A DNA stretch of 64,000 nucleotides from Aliiglaciecola sp. LCG003 (GTDB taxonomy: Bacteria; Pseudomonadota; Gammaproteobacteria; Enterobacterales; Alteromonadaceae). Below, in pieces: positions 19,401-28,092 of this stretch; position 1 is the first letter of the stretch; every line of letters starts with the position of its first letter. A program made the position numbers and the translations under genes. Under the pieces are notes generated by a model, which saw only the letters and a program-made list of their open reading frames with translations, did no database searches and was not told the origin of the DNA. Location of the stretch: positions 310,001-374,000 of the forward strand of contig NZ_CP128185.1 of assembly GCF_030316135.1 (NCBI RefSeq), in the 5' to 3' direction.

Positions 19401-20294
19401 AAGAGCTGTCAAATTTTAGGCAAAAATTTGGGGCGAGTAGATTTTTCATTGTCCAGAGCTCCCCATGGAATGCAAATAGATAGTCTGCGAGTTAATAATG
19501 ACCAGGGTATTCTGTATGCTAGCGGTGACTGGGTGATGAACGGTAATGGTTCCAGCACCTTTTTGAAAGGCGAGCTCAATAGTACAGATTTTGGCGGCAT
19601 GCTTAAAGGACTGGGTTTGGATTCGGGGATTAAAGACTCAAAAGCTCAGTTTACCTTTGATTTGAATTGGCAAGACGCACCACACAAATTCTCTTTGGAT
19701 AGTCTAAATGGCGCTATAGATTGGCGGTTAACCGATGGGTATTTGTCTGACGTGAGCGATAAAGGCTCGCGAATTTTCAGCTTTCTGAGTCTGCAGTCAT
19801 TGGTGCGTAAGCTGAGCTTAGATTTTCGAGATGTTTTTGCTAAAGGCTTTTTCTACGACAAAATGTATGGCTCCTTTCAAGTTGTTGACGGCCAAGCAGA
19901 CACTCGTGATACCGTCATAGATGGCGCTGCTGGAGAAATGCTAATTGTTGGCTATACCAATCTGACCTCGAAAGAATTGAATTATCAAATTGAGTTTACC
20001 CCAAATGTTACCTCGAGTTTACCCTTGCTAGTCTACTGGATGGTAAATCCGGCTACTGCTATTGCGGCTTTGGCAATAGACCAAGTGCTGACCGAGGCTA
20101 AGGTTATCTCCAACGTTAAATATTCGGTTACAGGCACACTAGATGAGCCTATTATGACGGAGCTAGACAGAAAGAGTAAAGAAGTGGCGTTGCCAGCCAG
20201 ACATATGCCCAAATCAAACGATGAGCAAGGCCCTATGCCACCCTTACTGCAGGATGAGCGGCTTAATATTGAGATAAAGGAAAATAATGGCTAA
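16452..20294 (+). CDS. yhdP: YhdP, AsmA-like envelope lipid-transport protein
   Basis: A 1280-residue protein, close to the E. coli length, with one N-terminal membrane helix (about residues 13-34) and a long periplasmic beta-rich body of the AsmA-like/DUF3971 type. The C-terminal region (LNGAIDWRLTDGYLSDVSDKGSRIFSFLSLQSL) contains the signature AsmA-like element. Family knowledge: with TamB and YdbH, YhdP forms a bridge for phospholipid movement between inner and outer membrane. The GTG start overlaps the rng stop by four bases (GTGA), matching the E. coli rng-yhdP linkage. Confidence 0.94.
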   Translation: MKSTSFYAAYLVKKLWTLAAILLVVVALLISILRFSLPYMDGQKARVESWLSSQYGVKLNIGELSADWNKSGPSLVLKDVYLKQDEQSPIGLEITETQIEIDFWGSVLARQVRSKRFDLNGMALSVNLARIQTSESEFPIVKALESLFLEQLHRFDISNSVVDINTRYDQQLIQIQQLSWVNKDQHHQGVGQLRVVELANNSATFVLDLYGNKDDLSGNFYAKGEEIDLSPWLNQLIRTQNQLTQSRANFTFWAKLDKSQVESVQIQLAKSEFTWTTPDAQVDASIVAGDVRAIPDENGWTINIEDLTLESGQQSLVSSWAGHIGRDGNSRFNNINPVNMQAVLPILPLAFDKTTIDFITKLSPQVRLDRFAMVIGQDMLAEVAFSKVSWNQVDDIPGLTDLNGQFTLVNDTARLQINGQDSELKIDNILDSNIGYQTLQLDSFIQWNERGTSFFVPQLRFNSDSVNITQQLNFDTQSNQLSLKAQIDPLSLANVKKLFPKQHMGVTTKSYLDRSLLKGELESAHIFWQGELQQFPFEQQQGGFQAQVKLRDSTLKFDPGWPALTDLDIDLMFENAGLSMQAKQGKLQDVILKQLSASIANLGNAPVLQINAQAQAQGSQVSTLMVASNLADSLGVALTEGVVIAGPLQVNLDLNIPLTGDDVVAKGKVKLNGNSLFVPSLAITFEDMLGEVAFINDKVTFSAMQAQLFEQPVKLDFRGGIDNKKAYAVNIDMQGDWQLSPLLETFRPSMAEYAKGRANWHAKTYVAINADSYNYNFILKSDLVGVESVLPAPFSKLAEQPLPFIIKGNGEDQASNFALTLGNDISFEGVLPHDSMQFSRAHLAIGDDKTVSMGLGFSIFANVKEVDLDSWMQAISKLHDGLPSTDKPILSEPQRIYVNADVMRISGQSINQLELVVKHSTDDWLLDFNAQQIRAKVTLYDDWLNRGIDIKADFIDLLEWQTDDSAQSQPIALKELPPINFECKSCQILGKNLGRVDFSLSRAPHGMQIDSLRVNNDQGILYASGDWVMNGNGSSTFLKGELNSTDFGGMLKGLGLDSGIKDSKAQFTFDLNWQDAPHKFSLDSLNGAIDWRLTDGYLSDVSDKGSRIFSFLSLQSLVRKLSLDFRDVFAKGFFYDKMYGSFQVVDGQADTRDTVIDGAAGEMLIVGYTNLTSKELNYQIEFTPNVTSSLPLLVYWMVNPATAIAALAIDQVLTEAKVISNVKYSVTGTLDEPIMTELDRKSKEVALPARHMPKSNDEQGPMPPLLQDERLNIEIKENNG

Positions 20295-21114
20295 ATTAGT
20301 GGCGTGTCAGATGGTTTCTGAGGTTGACCCAGACAAAAACTTAGCTATAGCGGAACAGCTGATTGCTCAGCAAGCTAGGGGCTCTTTGGTGGTTTTACCT
20401 GAATGCTTCGCAAGCTTTGGGGCAGGAGATGCGGCGTTACTGGCGATGAGCGAAGTGAAAGGACGTGGCAAAATCCAAGATAAACTGTCGCAGTTAGCCA
20501 AGGAATATGGCGTATGGCTTGTCGCCGGTACTGTGCCGATAAAAGCCAAGGATGCCAATAAGTATACGGCATCTAGTTTGGTTTTCGACGATACGGGCAA
20601 ATGTATTGCCGAATATCAAAAGATCCACCTGTTTGATGTGCAGATAGAAGATTCTACCCGCCATTATCAAGAATCCAAATTCACTGAAGCTGGAGACCAA
20701 ATAGTGGTGCTAGATACACCTTTTGGCAAACTTGGCATAGCGGTGTGTTATGATGTGCGCTTTGCAGGCATGTTCCAAGCGATGGGACAACTCGATGTAT
20801 TAGCATTGCCATCTGCATTCACTCGAGTCACAGGGGCCGCCCATTGGCACTCGTTGATCTCGGCTCGTGCCATTGAAAACCAATGTTACCTGGTGGCGGC
20901 TAATCAAGGTGGTTTGCACGCCAATGGTCGAGAAACTTACGGTCATTCACTGGTTGCTTCTCCTTGGGGTCAAACCCTAGCCGAGATAGAGTCTGGTGAA
21001 GGGGCAGTTAGTGCAGTGTTAGATCTCGAGGAGCTGAAAAAAATTCGCAATAGCATGCCAGTACATGAGCACAATCAATTCAGGAGTTATCTTGTCAAAT
21101 CAGGTAGAGAATAA
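20287..21114 (+). CDS. Nitrilase-superfamily carbon-nitrogen hydrolase (Nit1/YbeM-like)
   Basis: A 275-residue single-domain amidase with the full catalytic triad: Glu39 in LPECFASFG, Lys112 in EYQKIHLFD and Cys154 in [10 protein letters not shown]. The sequence resembles the Nit1 group, thought to repair deaminated glutathione, more than aliphatic nitrilases; the substrate here is an inference from family resemblance. It overlaps the end of yhdP by eight bases and precedes tldD, so it is co-transcribed with the envelope/proteolysis genes. Confidence 0.88.
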   Translation: MAKLVACQMVSEVDPDKNLAIAEQLIAQQARGSLVVLPECFASFGAGDAALLAMSEVKGRGKIQDKLSQLAKEYGVWLVAGTVPIKAKDANKYTASSLVFDDTGKCIAEYQKIHLFDVQIEDSTRHYQESKFTEAGDQIVVLDTPFGKLGIAVCYDVRFAGMFQAMGQLDVLALPSAFTRVTGAAHWHSLISARAIENQCYLVAANQGGLHANGRETYGHSLVASPWGQTLAEIESGEGAVSAVLDLEELKKIRNSMPVHEHNQFRSYLVKSGRE

Positions 21115-22534
21115 TTTATTAGACGCTGCAGATTTATCTGCCGCTAAAGTCGAATCCGCACTGGGTTTGATTTGTCAGCACCAAAATGATTTTGCCGATA
21201 TTTATTTTCAATCTAGTCAACATGAAAGTTGGGTGCTAGAAGACGGTATTATCAAAGATGGTAGCTACAATATCGAACGAGGCGTAGGTGTGCGCGCGGT
21301 TAGCGGCGAAAAAACCGGTTTTGCCTACTCAGATGACATTAATCCTGAAGCATTGACCAAAGCCGCTAAGGCTGCTCGTAGTATTTCGAGCAATGGTGGT
21401 AAATTTCAAATTGACGGGCTAAATCCGGTAAGGACCATTCAGCGTTATTACCCTGAAAACCCAATTTTAGGCATGCAAGAACATCAAAAAATCACCTTGC
21501 TGCAAGATGTAGATAAATATATTCGAGATCAAGAGCCCTTAGCAACACAAGTTGTGGTGAGTTTGAGCGGGGTATATGAAGAAATTTTAGTGGCTGCAAC
21601 TGATGGTACATTTGCCACCGATATTCGCCCATTGATCCGGCTTAATTGTTCGATTCTGATAGAAAAAGACGGCCGTCGAGAGCGTGGCAGTGCTGGTATG
21701 GGTGGCCGTTACAGCTACCAATATTTTTTACAGCTGGACGAACAACAAGAGCGCTATAAAAAATTAGCCGATGAAGCTATTCATATGGCGCGTGTGAATA
21801 TGCAAGCCGTTGATGCTCCCGCTGGCTTAATGCCGGTCGTGTTAGGTAATGGTTGGCCTGGTGTTCTGCTGCATGAGGCGGTAGGGCACGGATTAGAAGG
21901 CGACTTCAATCGTAAAGGCGCATCGACCTTCAGTGACCGCATGGGACAACAAGTGGCTGCAAAAGGCGTCACTGTGGTAGATGATGGTACCTTAGTGGAC
22001 CGCAGAGGCTCCCTGTCTATCGATGATGAGGGCACTAAGAGTCAGCGTAATGTATTGATTGAAGACGGAATACTAACCGGCTACATGCAAGATAAATTAA
22101 ATGCCCGTTTAATGGGGGTGCCTGCTACTGGGAATGGTCGTAGAGAGTCTTATGCTCACTTACCCATGCCCAGAATGACCAATACCTTTATGCTTGAAGG
22201 ACAGTATAGTCCTGAAGAAATAATCAGTAGCATCAAAAAAGGAGTTTATGCACCTAACTTTGGTGGTGGCCAGGTGGATATCACATCGGGTAAATTTGTG
22301 TTTTCTACATCAGAAGCGTATATGATTGAAAACGGCAAAATTACCACACCTATAAAGGGCGCTACGCTGATCGGCAATGGTCCACAAGTGATGCAAAAAA
22401 TCTCCATGATAGGCAATAATTTGAGCTTGGATAGCGGTGTAGGGGTGTGCGGCAAAGACGGTCAAAGTGTCCCCGTTGGAGTCGGTCAACCAACCCTTAA
22501 AATAGATGAGCTGACAGTCGGTGGAACGGCTTAG
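21092..22534 (+). CDS. tldD: TldD, metalloprotease subunit
   Basis: A 480-residue protein, as in E. coli (481). The zinc-binding motif is visible in [13 protein letters not shown] (HExxxH). I prefer the TTG at 21092: AGGAG lies five bases upstream and the product then begins [16 protein letters not shown], aligning with known TldD N-termini. An ATG at 21065 would overlap the nitrilase gene by 50 bases. Family knowledge: TldD is the catalytic half of the TldD/TldE (PmbA) heterodimer that degrades peptides such as microcin precursors and CcdA. Its partner pmbA lies less than 1 kb downstream in the same direction. Confidence 0.95.
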   Translation: MSNQVENNLLDAADLSAAKVESALGLICQHQNDFADIYFQSSQHESWVLEDGIIKDGSYNIERGVGVRAVSGEKTGFAYSDDINPEALTKAAKAARSISSNGGKFQIDGLNPVRTIQRYYPENPILGMQEHQKITLLQDVDKYIRDQEPLATQVVVSLSGVYEEILVAATDGTFATDIRPLIRLNCSILIEKDGRRERGSAGMGGRYSYQYFLQLDEQQERYKKLADEAIHMARVNMQAVDAPAGLMPVVLGNGWPGVLLHEAVGHGLEGDFNRKGASTFSDRMGQQVAAKGVTVVDDGTLVDRRGSLSIDDEGTKSQRNVLIEDGILTGYMQDKLNARLMGVPATGNGRRESYAHLPMPRMTNTFMLEGQYSPEEIISSIKKGVYAPNFGGGQVDITSGKFVFSTSEAYMIENGKITTPIKGATLIGNGPQVMQKISMIGNNLSLDSGVGVCGKDGQSVPVGVGQPTLKIDELTVGGTA

Positions 22535-22609
22535 TCGCCGTTGTAATCCGCAAAGCTAATAATCTGAGAGCGGGCCCTTCGCGCAAAAGAACAGGGCCCA
22601 ATCAGGCAT

Positions 22610-23125
22610 CTAAGACATATTATCTTTCAAATATTGAAATAATTCTCTAGCCGCCTTAGGTGGTTTGTTTTCCTGTTGTTGCTTGTCAGCTTGACGAGCA
22701 AACTGCCTTAATTTTTGTCTATCCAAATCAGGATATACATTTAATAACGCATTTATTCCCACATCTCCCTGTTGCAATACCTGGTCTCGGGCCGTTTCAA
22801 AATGATGAAATTTTTGCGTCTGTTGCCGATGAGATAGCTGCAACTGGTCTAACGCAAACTGAATTGGCTGCGTATCACGGTGACGCATTAGCTTACCAAT
22901 TAGTTGTAATTGGCGTCGAAATCCCTCCTTTTTGCGATTTATTTTACGGGCTAAATTCACCGCATCAGATAATTCATCATCTAAAGGAATTTTCGCAAGG
23001 GCAGCTTGGCCCAAGTCTACTAAGGCTTCACCCAACTTTTGCAACTCGTTCGATTCTTGCTTTAGTTGGGTTTTGCTCTTGATTTGGTTTTCTGGATCTG
23101 TTGAATTCGTATCGCTCATGGCCAT
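22610..23125 (-). CDS. darP: DarP (YjgA), ribosome biogenesis factor
   Basis: A 171-residue alpha-helical, charged protein of the DUF615/YjgA family. The pattern KSKTQLKQESNELQKLGEALVDL and RKINRKKEGFRRQLQLIGKLMR is diagnostic, as is the block DQVLQQGDVGINALLNVYPDLDRQKLRQFAR. It binds 50S precursors and promotes peptidyl-transferase-centre maturation (family knowledge). It is convergent with tldD and divergent from pmbA; the yjgA/pmbA neighbourhood is conserved in gammaproteobacteria. Confidence 0.95.
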   Translation of the reverse strand: MAMSDTNSTDPENQIKSKTQLKQESNELQKLGEALVDLGQAALAKIPLDDELSDAVNLARKINRKKEGFRRQLQLIGKLMRHRDTQPIQFALDQLQLSHRQQTQKFHHFETARDQVLQQGDVGINALLNVYPDLDRQKLRQFARQADKQQQENKPPKAARELFQYLKDNMS

Positions 23126-23134
23126 GTCTTTAAT

Positions 23135-23156
23135 GTTACACTGTGGTAATTGTAAC
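23135..23156. promoter_or_regulatory. Inverted repeat between divergent darP and pmbA
   Basis: GTTACA-N10-TGTAAC is an exact 6+6 inverted repeat a few bases upstream of darP. A second inverted repeat follows at 23164-23188 (ATACCTTT-N9-AAAGGTAT). Both lie in the ~100-base divergent promoter region and could be operators; no regulator can be named from the sequence. Confidence 0.35.
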
Positions 23157-23226
23157 CCAGCTAATACCTTTGTTCCTAGAAAAGGTATATAACAGCACAG
23201 TATTCGTTAAAAGTGAGTCAAAATTT

Positions 23227-24558
23227 ATGCAAATGGAGCAACAACTCGCGCAAATTAAACAAGTTGTGGAAGATGTCCTTGCGCTTGCCAAACAAAAAGG
23301 TGTCAGTCATGCAGAAGCCAGCATGTCAAAAGTTCAAGGCATTGCCGTATCAACCCGGTTGAAAGAAGTTGAGACAGTCGAATTTACCAATGACGGTGGC
23401 TTAGGCATTACCGTATATAACGGCCAAAGAAAAGGCAGTGCATCGACAGCCGATCTTAGTAAAGCCGCATTAGCTTTAACGGTCGAAAAGGCCTGTGAAA
23501 TTGCAAAATATACTAGTGAAGACCCTTTCGCAGGTCCAGCGGATGAATCGTTAATGGCATATGATTTTCCAGATTTGGATCTTTACCATCCCATTGAGTT
23601 GGATACCCAACTTGGCATCCAACAAGCAATAAGAGCTGAAGAAGCTGCCTTGCAAGTTGACCCGCGTATAACCAATTCAGACGGTGCCTCTTATAATGCT
23701 AATATCGGTATGAAAGTCTATGGCAATAGTCATGGTTTTATTGGCGGATATCCTAGCAGTCGTTACAGTCTCAGTTGCGTGGTCATTGGGGAGCAAGACG
23801 GTGATATGCAGCGAGACTACGCCTATACTCTCAATCGTAAGGCTAATTTACTTGCTGCTCCTGAACAAGTAGGCATAGAAGCCGCAGAGTTTACTCTGGG
23901 ACGACTAGGCGCGCGTAAGGTCAAAACCTGCAAAGCGCCTGTGATATTTCATCGCGAAATCGCCTCGGGATTACTCGGACACTTTGTCAGTGCGATAAGC
24001 GGTGGCAGTCTATTTCGGAATTCCTCTTTTTTACTCGATCGCTTGGGTACACAGGTTTTACCAAACTGGTTTGAGATACAAGAAAAACCCCACATCCTTT
24101 CTGGCTTAGCTAGTTCTCCTTTTGATAATGAAGGGGTAAAAACCCAAGACATGGAGATCGTTAGCCAGGGCATGTTAAATCATTACTTACTGACTAGTTA
24201 CTCTGCGCGAAAAATGAAAATGGAAAACAACGGCCATGCAGGTGGCATCCATAATTGGTTAGTGAAGCATACCGGCCAAAGTGATGATCAATTGCTAACG
24301 GAAATGGGCACAGGACTTTTAGTGACTGAATTAATGGGCCAGGGAGTGAATATAGTAACGGGTGACTATTCTCGTGGTGCCGCGGGCTATTGGGTTGAGA
24401 ACGGCAAAATCCAATATCCGGTGCATGAAATTACTATCGCCGGTAACTTAAAAGATATGTTGATGAATATTGCCGCGGTTGGCGCTGTGGCCGAAACCCG
24501 AGGCAGTATTCAAACGGGCTCAATACTAGTTTCTGAAATGCAAATAGCTGGCGAGTAG
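23227..24558 (+). CDS. pmbA: PmbA (TldE), metalloprotease partner subunit
   Basis: A 443-residue protein closely following E. coli PmbA. Recognisable blocks are VEFTNDGGLGITVYNGQRKG, KVYGNSHGFIGGYPS, SAISGGSLFRNSSFLLD, GHAGGIHNW and GDYSRGAAGYWVENG. It lacks the HExxxH zinc motif, as expected for the non-catalytic half of the TldD/TldE complex. The start at ATG 23227 gives MQMEQQLAQIKQVVEDVL; ATG 23233 is an equally possible alternative, and the reading frame extends upstream without a better start. A strong hairpin terminator follows. Confidence 0.95.
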   Translation: MQMEQQLAQIKQVVEDVLALAKQKGVSHAEASMSKVQGIAVSTRLKEVETVEFTNDGGLGITVYNGQRKGSASTADLSKAALALTVEKACEIAKYTSEDPFAGPADESLMAYDFPDLDLYHPIELDTQLGIQQAIRAEEAALQVDPRITNSDGASYNANIGMKVYGNSHGFIGGYPSSRYSLSCVVIGEQDGDMQRDYAYTLNRKANLLAAPEQVGIEAAEFTLGRLGARKVKTCKAPVIFHREIASGLLGHFVSAISGGSLFRNSSFLLDRLGTQVLPNWFEIQEKPHILSGLASSPFDNEGVKTQDMEIVSQGMLNHYLLTSYSARKMKMENNGHAGGIHNWLVKHTGQSDDQLLTEMGTGLLVTELMGQGVNIVTGDYSRGAAGYWVENGKIQYPVHEITIAGNLKDMLMNIAAVGAVAETRGSIQTGSILVSEMQIAGE

Positions 24559-24574
24559 TGTTGAAAGAACCCAC

Positions 24575-24605
24575 AAAAAAGGGCTGAATTATCAGCCCTT
24601 TTTTT
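24575..24605. terminator. Bidirectional intrinsic terminator between pmbA and arcA
   Basis: A seven-base-pair GC-rich stem (GGGCTGA/TCAGCCC) with an ATTA loop is flanked by an A-tract on the left and a T-tract on the right, so it can serve pmbA (plus) and arcA (minus), whose ends converge here. Confidence 0.9.
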
Positions 24606-24621
24606 GTAGTGTAAAGGTGAG

Positions 24622-25326
24622 TTAAACGTCGACCGAACCACAGAAACGATAGCCTTCACCGTGGATGGTTACGATTAGGTCTTCGGAGTTTACTTCAGAC
24701 TCAAAGTGCTTACGAATACGGCGAATAGTAACGTCGACAGTACGGTCATTCGGACGCAATTCACGGCCGGTCATTTCCATAATCAATTGCTCACGAGTCA
24801 GGATTTTTCCAGGATTACTTAAAAATAAATGCAATGCTCTGAATTCACTTCGCGGTAGACGAAATTCATTTTTACTGGGAGAAATCAAACTGCGGCTATC
24901 GCCATCTAAGATCCAACCATTAAAGCTTACGCGACTTGGCAAATCGTCATCGTCATTATTGCTCAACGTTCGGTTTAACAAATTCCGCGCTCTGATGGTC
25001 AATTCACGTGGATTAAAAGGTTTGGTCAAATAGTCATCCGCGCCAATCTCTAGACCCAAAATACGGTCAACATCATTGTCTCTACCGGTCAAGAAAATCA
25101 AACCAACATTTTTACGGTCTCGGACTTCTCTTGCTAATATCAACCCGTTTTTACCGGGCAGATTAATGTCCATAATTACAAGATTAATGTTGTTGTTTTC
25201 GAAAAAGTCGTGCATCTCACTGCCGTCTTCTGCTTCAAAAACATTGTAGCCTTCGGCTTCGAACAGGCTCTTCAGCGTAGTTCGAGTTACAACTTCATCT
25301 TCAACTATTAGTATGTTGGGGGTCAT
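24622..25326 (-). CDS. arcA: ArcA, aerobic/anaerobic response regulator
   Basis: A 234-residue OmpR-family regulator. The receiver domain has the acidic pocket near ED (residues 9-10), phospho-acceptor Asp53 in [13 protein letters not shown], the switch Thr in LTGRDN and Lys in [12 protein letters not shown]. The winged helix has [23 protein letters not shown], near-identical to ArcA of E. coli. It represses aerobic respiration genes when phosphorylated. Unlike E. coli, it sits 64 bases downstream of a YfiR-like gene and a histidine kinase gene on the same strand. Confidence 0.96.
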   Translation of the reverse strand: MTPNILIVEDEVVTRTTLKSLFEAEGYNVFEAEDGSEMHDFFENNNINLVIMDINLPGKNGLILAREVRDRKNVGLIFLTGRDNDVDRILGLEIGADDYLTKPFNPRELTIRARNLLNRTLSNNDDDDLPSRVSFNGWILDGDSRSLISPSKNEFRLPRSEFRALHLFLSNPGKILTREQLIMEMTGRELRPNDRTVDVTIRRIRKHFESEVNSEDLIVTIHGEGYRFCGSVDV

Positions 25327-25390
25327 AGACTGGTTACCATCTCAATTGCAATTAATATAGTTTAACAGAAAATATCGTTAAATCAGGGTA

Positions 25391-25930
25391 TTATCCAGTG
25401 AAATTTGCAAACTTGAGAAGTATAGAGCTTAATTTCACGGATATCGCTTTGTAGCGCTCACGATTAATATAAATTTTTATCTTATCGAACTCTTCGATGA
25501 GGCTCATCAGGCCGCCATGATCAATAAATTCAGAGCTTTCGCCTATTGTAACCATATTGCGTTTCAGCGCATTGAGTTGAGCATATAACGCTGCTGATTC
25601 ACTGCTTCTATCCACAAACAAATAGTGACAGTGTAAAGTCTCAGTCTCAGAGAAGTCTTTTAGCAACCTGAAGTTTAAATCAAACTTGGTTCTAGCTCCA
25701 AAATTAGGACTGGTTAATAGGCTAAAATATTTGTTTGGTTTTTTTTCTAATAAACAAAAATTTAATTTATTGGGTGTCCCAATTGCATCCCAGCGAGAAT
25801 AGTTGACTATATGCATCATAAACGTAGAACGAATTTTGGTCGTCTCTTGCTGTTCTAACACTGGCTGATTTGCATATACTGTATTTTGTATGCATATCGA
25901 CACAATCAAAATCAGCAGCGCACTTTTCAT
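25391..25930 (-). CDS. YfiR-like periplasmic protein (DUF4154 family)
   Basis: A 179-residue exported protein with a signal peptide (about residues 1-20, ending VYANQ). The family pattern of YfiR is visible: FMMHIVNYSRW near residue 40, a two-cysteine layout (NFCLL and LHCHYLFVD), the VTIGESSEFIDHGGLMSLIEEFDKIKIYIN block, and the C-terminal helix SVKLSSILLKFANF. In Pseudomonas, YfiR is the periplasmic inhibitor of the CHASE8-domain cyclase YfiN. Here the adjacent partner is a CHASE8-like histidine kinase, whose stop codon shares a base with this start (TAATG). The inferred role is a periplasmic modulator of that kinase. Confidence 0.78.
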   Translation of the reverse strand: MKSALLILIVSICIQNTVYANQPVLEQQETTKIRSTFMMHIVNYSRWDAIGTPNKLNFCLLEKKPNKYFSLLTSPNFGARTKFDLNFRLLKDFSETETLHCHYLFVDRSSESAALYAQLNALKRNMVTIGESSEFIDHGGLMSLIEEFDKIKIYINRERYKAISVKLSSILLKFANFTG

Positions 25931-27579
25931 TATGAACTTTTCGCCATCGTTGCTGTATCTATTTTTCTTACGGGAAATAGAATGTTGAATTCTACCCCTT
26001 GGTGCTCTTCGCTTGTTATGGTGATGGAGCCATTTAATGCTTGAGTAACTAAGTTATACACCAGATGCATCCCAAGACCACTGCCACCTTGTCCTCGTTT
26101 GGTGGTAACAAAGGGGTCAAAAATACGCTTGCGTAAATGTTCCGGAATTCCCCGTCCATTATCTACATAACGCATATTTATCTTATTACCTGAGATTAAT
26201 TCTATATAGATATCGATTTGACCATGATCGATAAACTCAAATCCGTGGATGATAGAATTCATTATTAAGTTCATCACAATCTGATTGATTGGCCCGGCCT
26301 TAGTTTCAATGAACAAGTCAGCTGCACAATGCAGCTTTATATCATGCTTATATTTTTTTAACTTAGGTCGCATGGATAATAATATTTCATCCATCAACTG
26401 TGCAAAAGAGAAAATCCGATTGCTTTCACTGGTTTGATCTACCGCAACCTGCTTGAAGCTGGAGATAAGCTCTGCAGCTCGATTTAGGTTTCGATAGATG
26501 ATATTTAGATTTTCTTGACCTTCAGAAATAAATTTAGATAAGCTGCTAGCTTTTAATGTTTTGGCTTCAAATTCTTTTTCGATATAGCCTAAGCGGTCAA
26601 GCATCATAGTGGAGGCTGTTACGCCAAGCCCAATTGGCGTATTAACTTCATGAGCCACGCCGGCAACCATATCCCCCAATGACGCCATCTTCTCGTTCTG
26701 GACCATTTGACGTTGAAATTGATGGAGTTTTTCTAATGTCTGGATCAATTCCTGATTGGCTTTTTTCAAAGCAAGAGTGCGGTGCTCTACTTTTTCTTCC
26801 AAACTAGCCTGGAGTTTATGTTGCTCTTGTTCGGCCTTTTCTCGTTCAGATAAATAATGCTGGGTACGGTCTAACATATCATTGAACGCCTTACCCAAAA
26901 TATCTAATTCTTTGATATTGGTGTCTATTGCACGTTCATGATAATTCCGTTGTCTGGAGATACGTTGTACCAGAGTAACCATGTTGACTATGGGATCTGC
27001 CAGAGACTTTTGTAATTTGAGTGTCAGCAGGTAACAAATAATTAAGATAATCGCCAATGCTACTAGGGTAGTTACGATTGAGCTGTAAGTGAGTCTATTT
27101 AGTGCTTCTGCGGAGGCTTTCAGGTACACATAGCCAAGCAGTTGCCCATCGTAACTAACCGGTTTGATCACCTCAAAGGCATTGCCGCTTAACACCGGGG
27201 TTTTGAGCTTGTCTATGAGCTGCCACTTTTCGGGCAAAGGGGCATTGCCTTTCCGATTGTAGCTGGTAAAAAAAGTAGGCTGCTTACCATCTACATGACG
27301 ATATATATGCACCACTTCAATAAAGGTTGCCGCATCCAAGCGTTTTAGATTGTCTTCTTCAACCGTGCTGTCATCAAATTGTAAACTGGGGATCGCGATA
27401 TTACTGATTAACTCAGCATAGACATTAACCTGCCCAATCAATTCATTTTTATAGTTTGAGATTTGATTGATCAGCGAAATACTAGAAGTTACAACTAGCG
27501 CGAGCGTTGTAATAGCCATAACAACCCAGACAATGAGGGTTTTGATTGATAGGTACTTAGTATTTGGCGTCATTACCAC
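25930..27579 (-). CDS. Membrane sensor histidine kinase with CHASE8-like input domain
   Basis: A 549-residue kinase. Order: TM1 (about 13-35); a periplasmic domain (36-165) with the SIALINQISNYK/VYAELISNIAIPSLQFDD-type pattern of CHASE8; TM2 (about 169-190); HAMP (192-244); a coiled coil (245-295). It ends in a kinase core: H310 in GVAHEVNTPIG, N-box QIVMNLIMNSIIHGF, G1 DNGRGIPE and G2 GSGLGMHLVYN. There is no receiver or HPt domain, so it is not an ArcB orthologue. The first in-frame start at 27579 gives MVMTPNT; ATG two codons later is possible. It is followed by the YfiR-like gene (one-base overlap) and then arcA. Confidence 0.9.
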   Translation of the reverse strand: MVMTPNTKYLSIKTLIVWVVMAITTLALVVTSSISLINQISNYKNELIGQVNVYAELISNIAIPSLQFDDSTVEEDNLKRLDAATFIEVVHIYRHVDGKQPTFFTSYNRKGNAPLPEKWQLIDKLKTPVLSGNAFEVIKPVSYDGQLLGYVYLKASAEALNRLTYSSIVTTLVALAIILIICYLLTLKLQKSLADPIVNMVTLVQRISRQRNYHERAIDTNIKELDILGKAFNDMLDRTQHYLSEREKAEQEQHKLQASLEEKVEHRTLALKKANQELIQTLEKLHQFQRQMVQNEKMASLGDMVAGVAHEVNTPIGLGVTASTMMLDRLGYIEKEFEAKTLKASSLSKFISEGQENLNIIYRNLNRAAELISSFKQVAVDQTSESNRIFSFAQLMDEILLSMRPKLKKYKHDIKLHCAADLFIETKAGPINQIVMNLIMNSIIHGFEFIDHGQIDIYIELISGNKINMRYVDNGRGIPEHLRKRIFDPFVTTKRGQGGSGLGMHLVYNLVTQALNGSITITSEEHQGVEFNILFPVRKIDTATMAKSS

Positions 27580-27747
27580 TTTTCAGTTAAATGATTAATA
27601 TTGCGAGTTAATTGTACTAATAGTGATATAAAAATTTCAAAAAGGAAACTTTTTGACCAACTAATTTACTAAAGAGCAGTTCAAAGATGTTTTTGGCCAA
27701 AATAAAAGCCCTAAACATCCATTGTTAACTAGTGATTGGAATGACGA

Positions 27748-28092
27748 CTAGTTGCGGATCAATTGAATCAGTTCGTCTTCACCTATATTCAATTTTACCG
27801 CTACGTGGCTCAATTCAACCATTTGCTCAACTTTCGCTAAGTCTGATTGTGCTTTGATCCGCAAAGACTGAAAATCAGCCATACAGATGCATAAAATCTC
27901 ACCGGTTGTAACATTCAACGCTGGAACATCTATTGGCGCTCGCTTGTAAAGTAAGTTAGGGCACACTTTTGTGCGTTGCGGCAATTGCACACATTGTTGC
28001 GGTAACTGCTGTGCCAGGGTGGTGGATACCGTTAGGTGCGTGGCCAAAACCATCGCACCAAAGCCAAAACGAACAATTCTTTGCATAGTCAT
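27748..28092 (-). CDS. Small exported protein of unknown function
   Basis: A 114-residue protein I do not recognise. It has a signal-peptide-like N-terminus (basic MTMQRIVRF, hydrophobic stretch, then TTLAQQ). Four cysteines (CVQLP, VCPN, LCIC) could form two disulfides in the periplasm. A predicted helical C-terminal half (SLRIKAQSDLAKVEQMVELSHVAV) ends the protein. I chose the ATG at 28092 because it overlaps the glgA stop as ATGA, indicating coupling to glgA; an in-frame ATG at 28098 is possible. No function is assigned. Confidence 0.6.
   Translation of the reverse strand: MTMQRIVRFGFGAMVLATHLTVSTTLAQQLPQQCVQLPQRTKVCPNLLYKRAPIDVPALNVTTGEILCICMADFQSLRIKAQSDLAKVEQMVELSHVAVKLNIGEDELIQLIRN

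Noticed and set aside
22535-22609. GGGCCC repeated twice between tldD and darP as a possible terminator
   Set aside because: The six-base arms are self-palindromic, about 20 bases apart and lack a T-tract, so a functional terminator is not supported.
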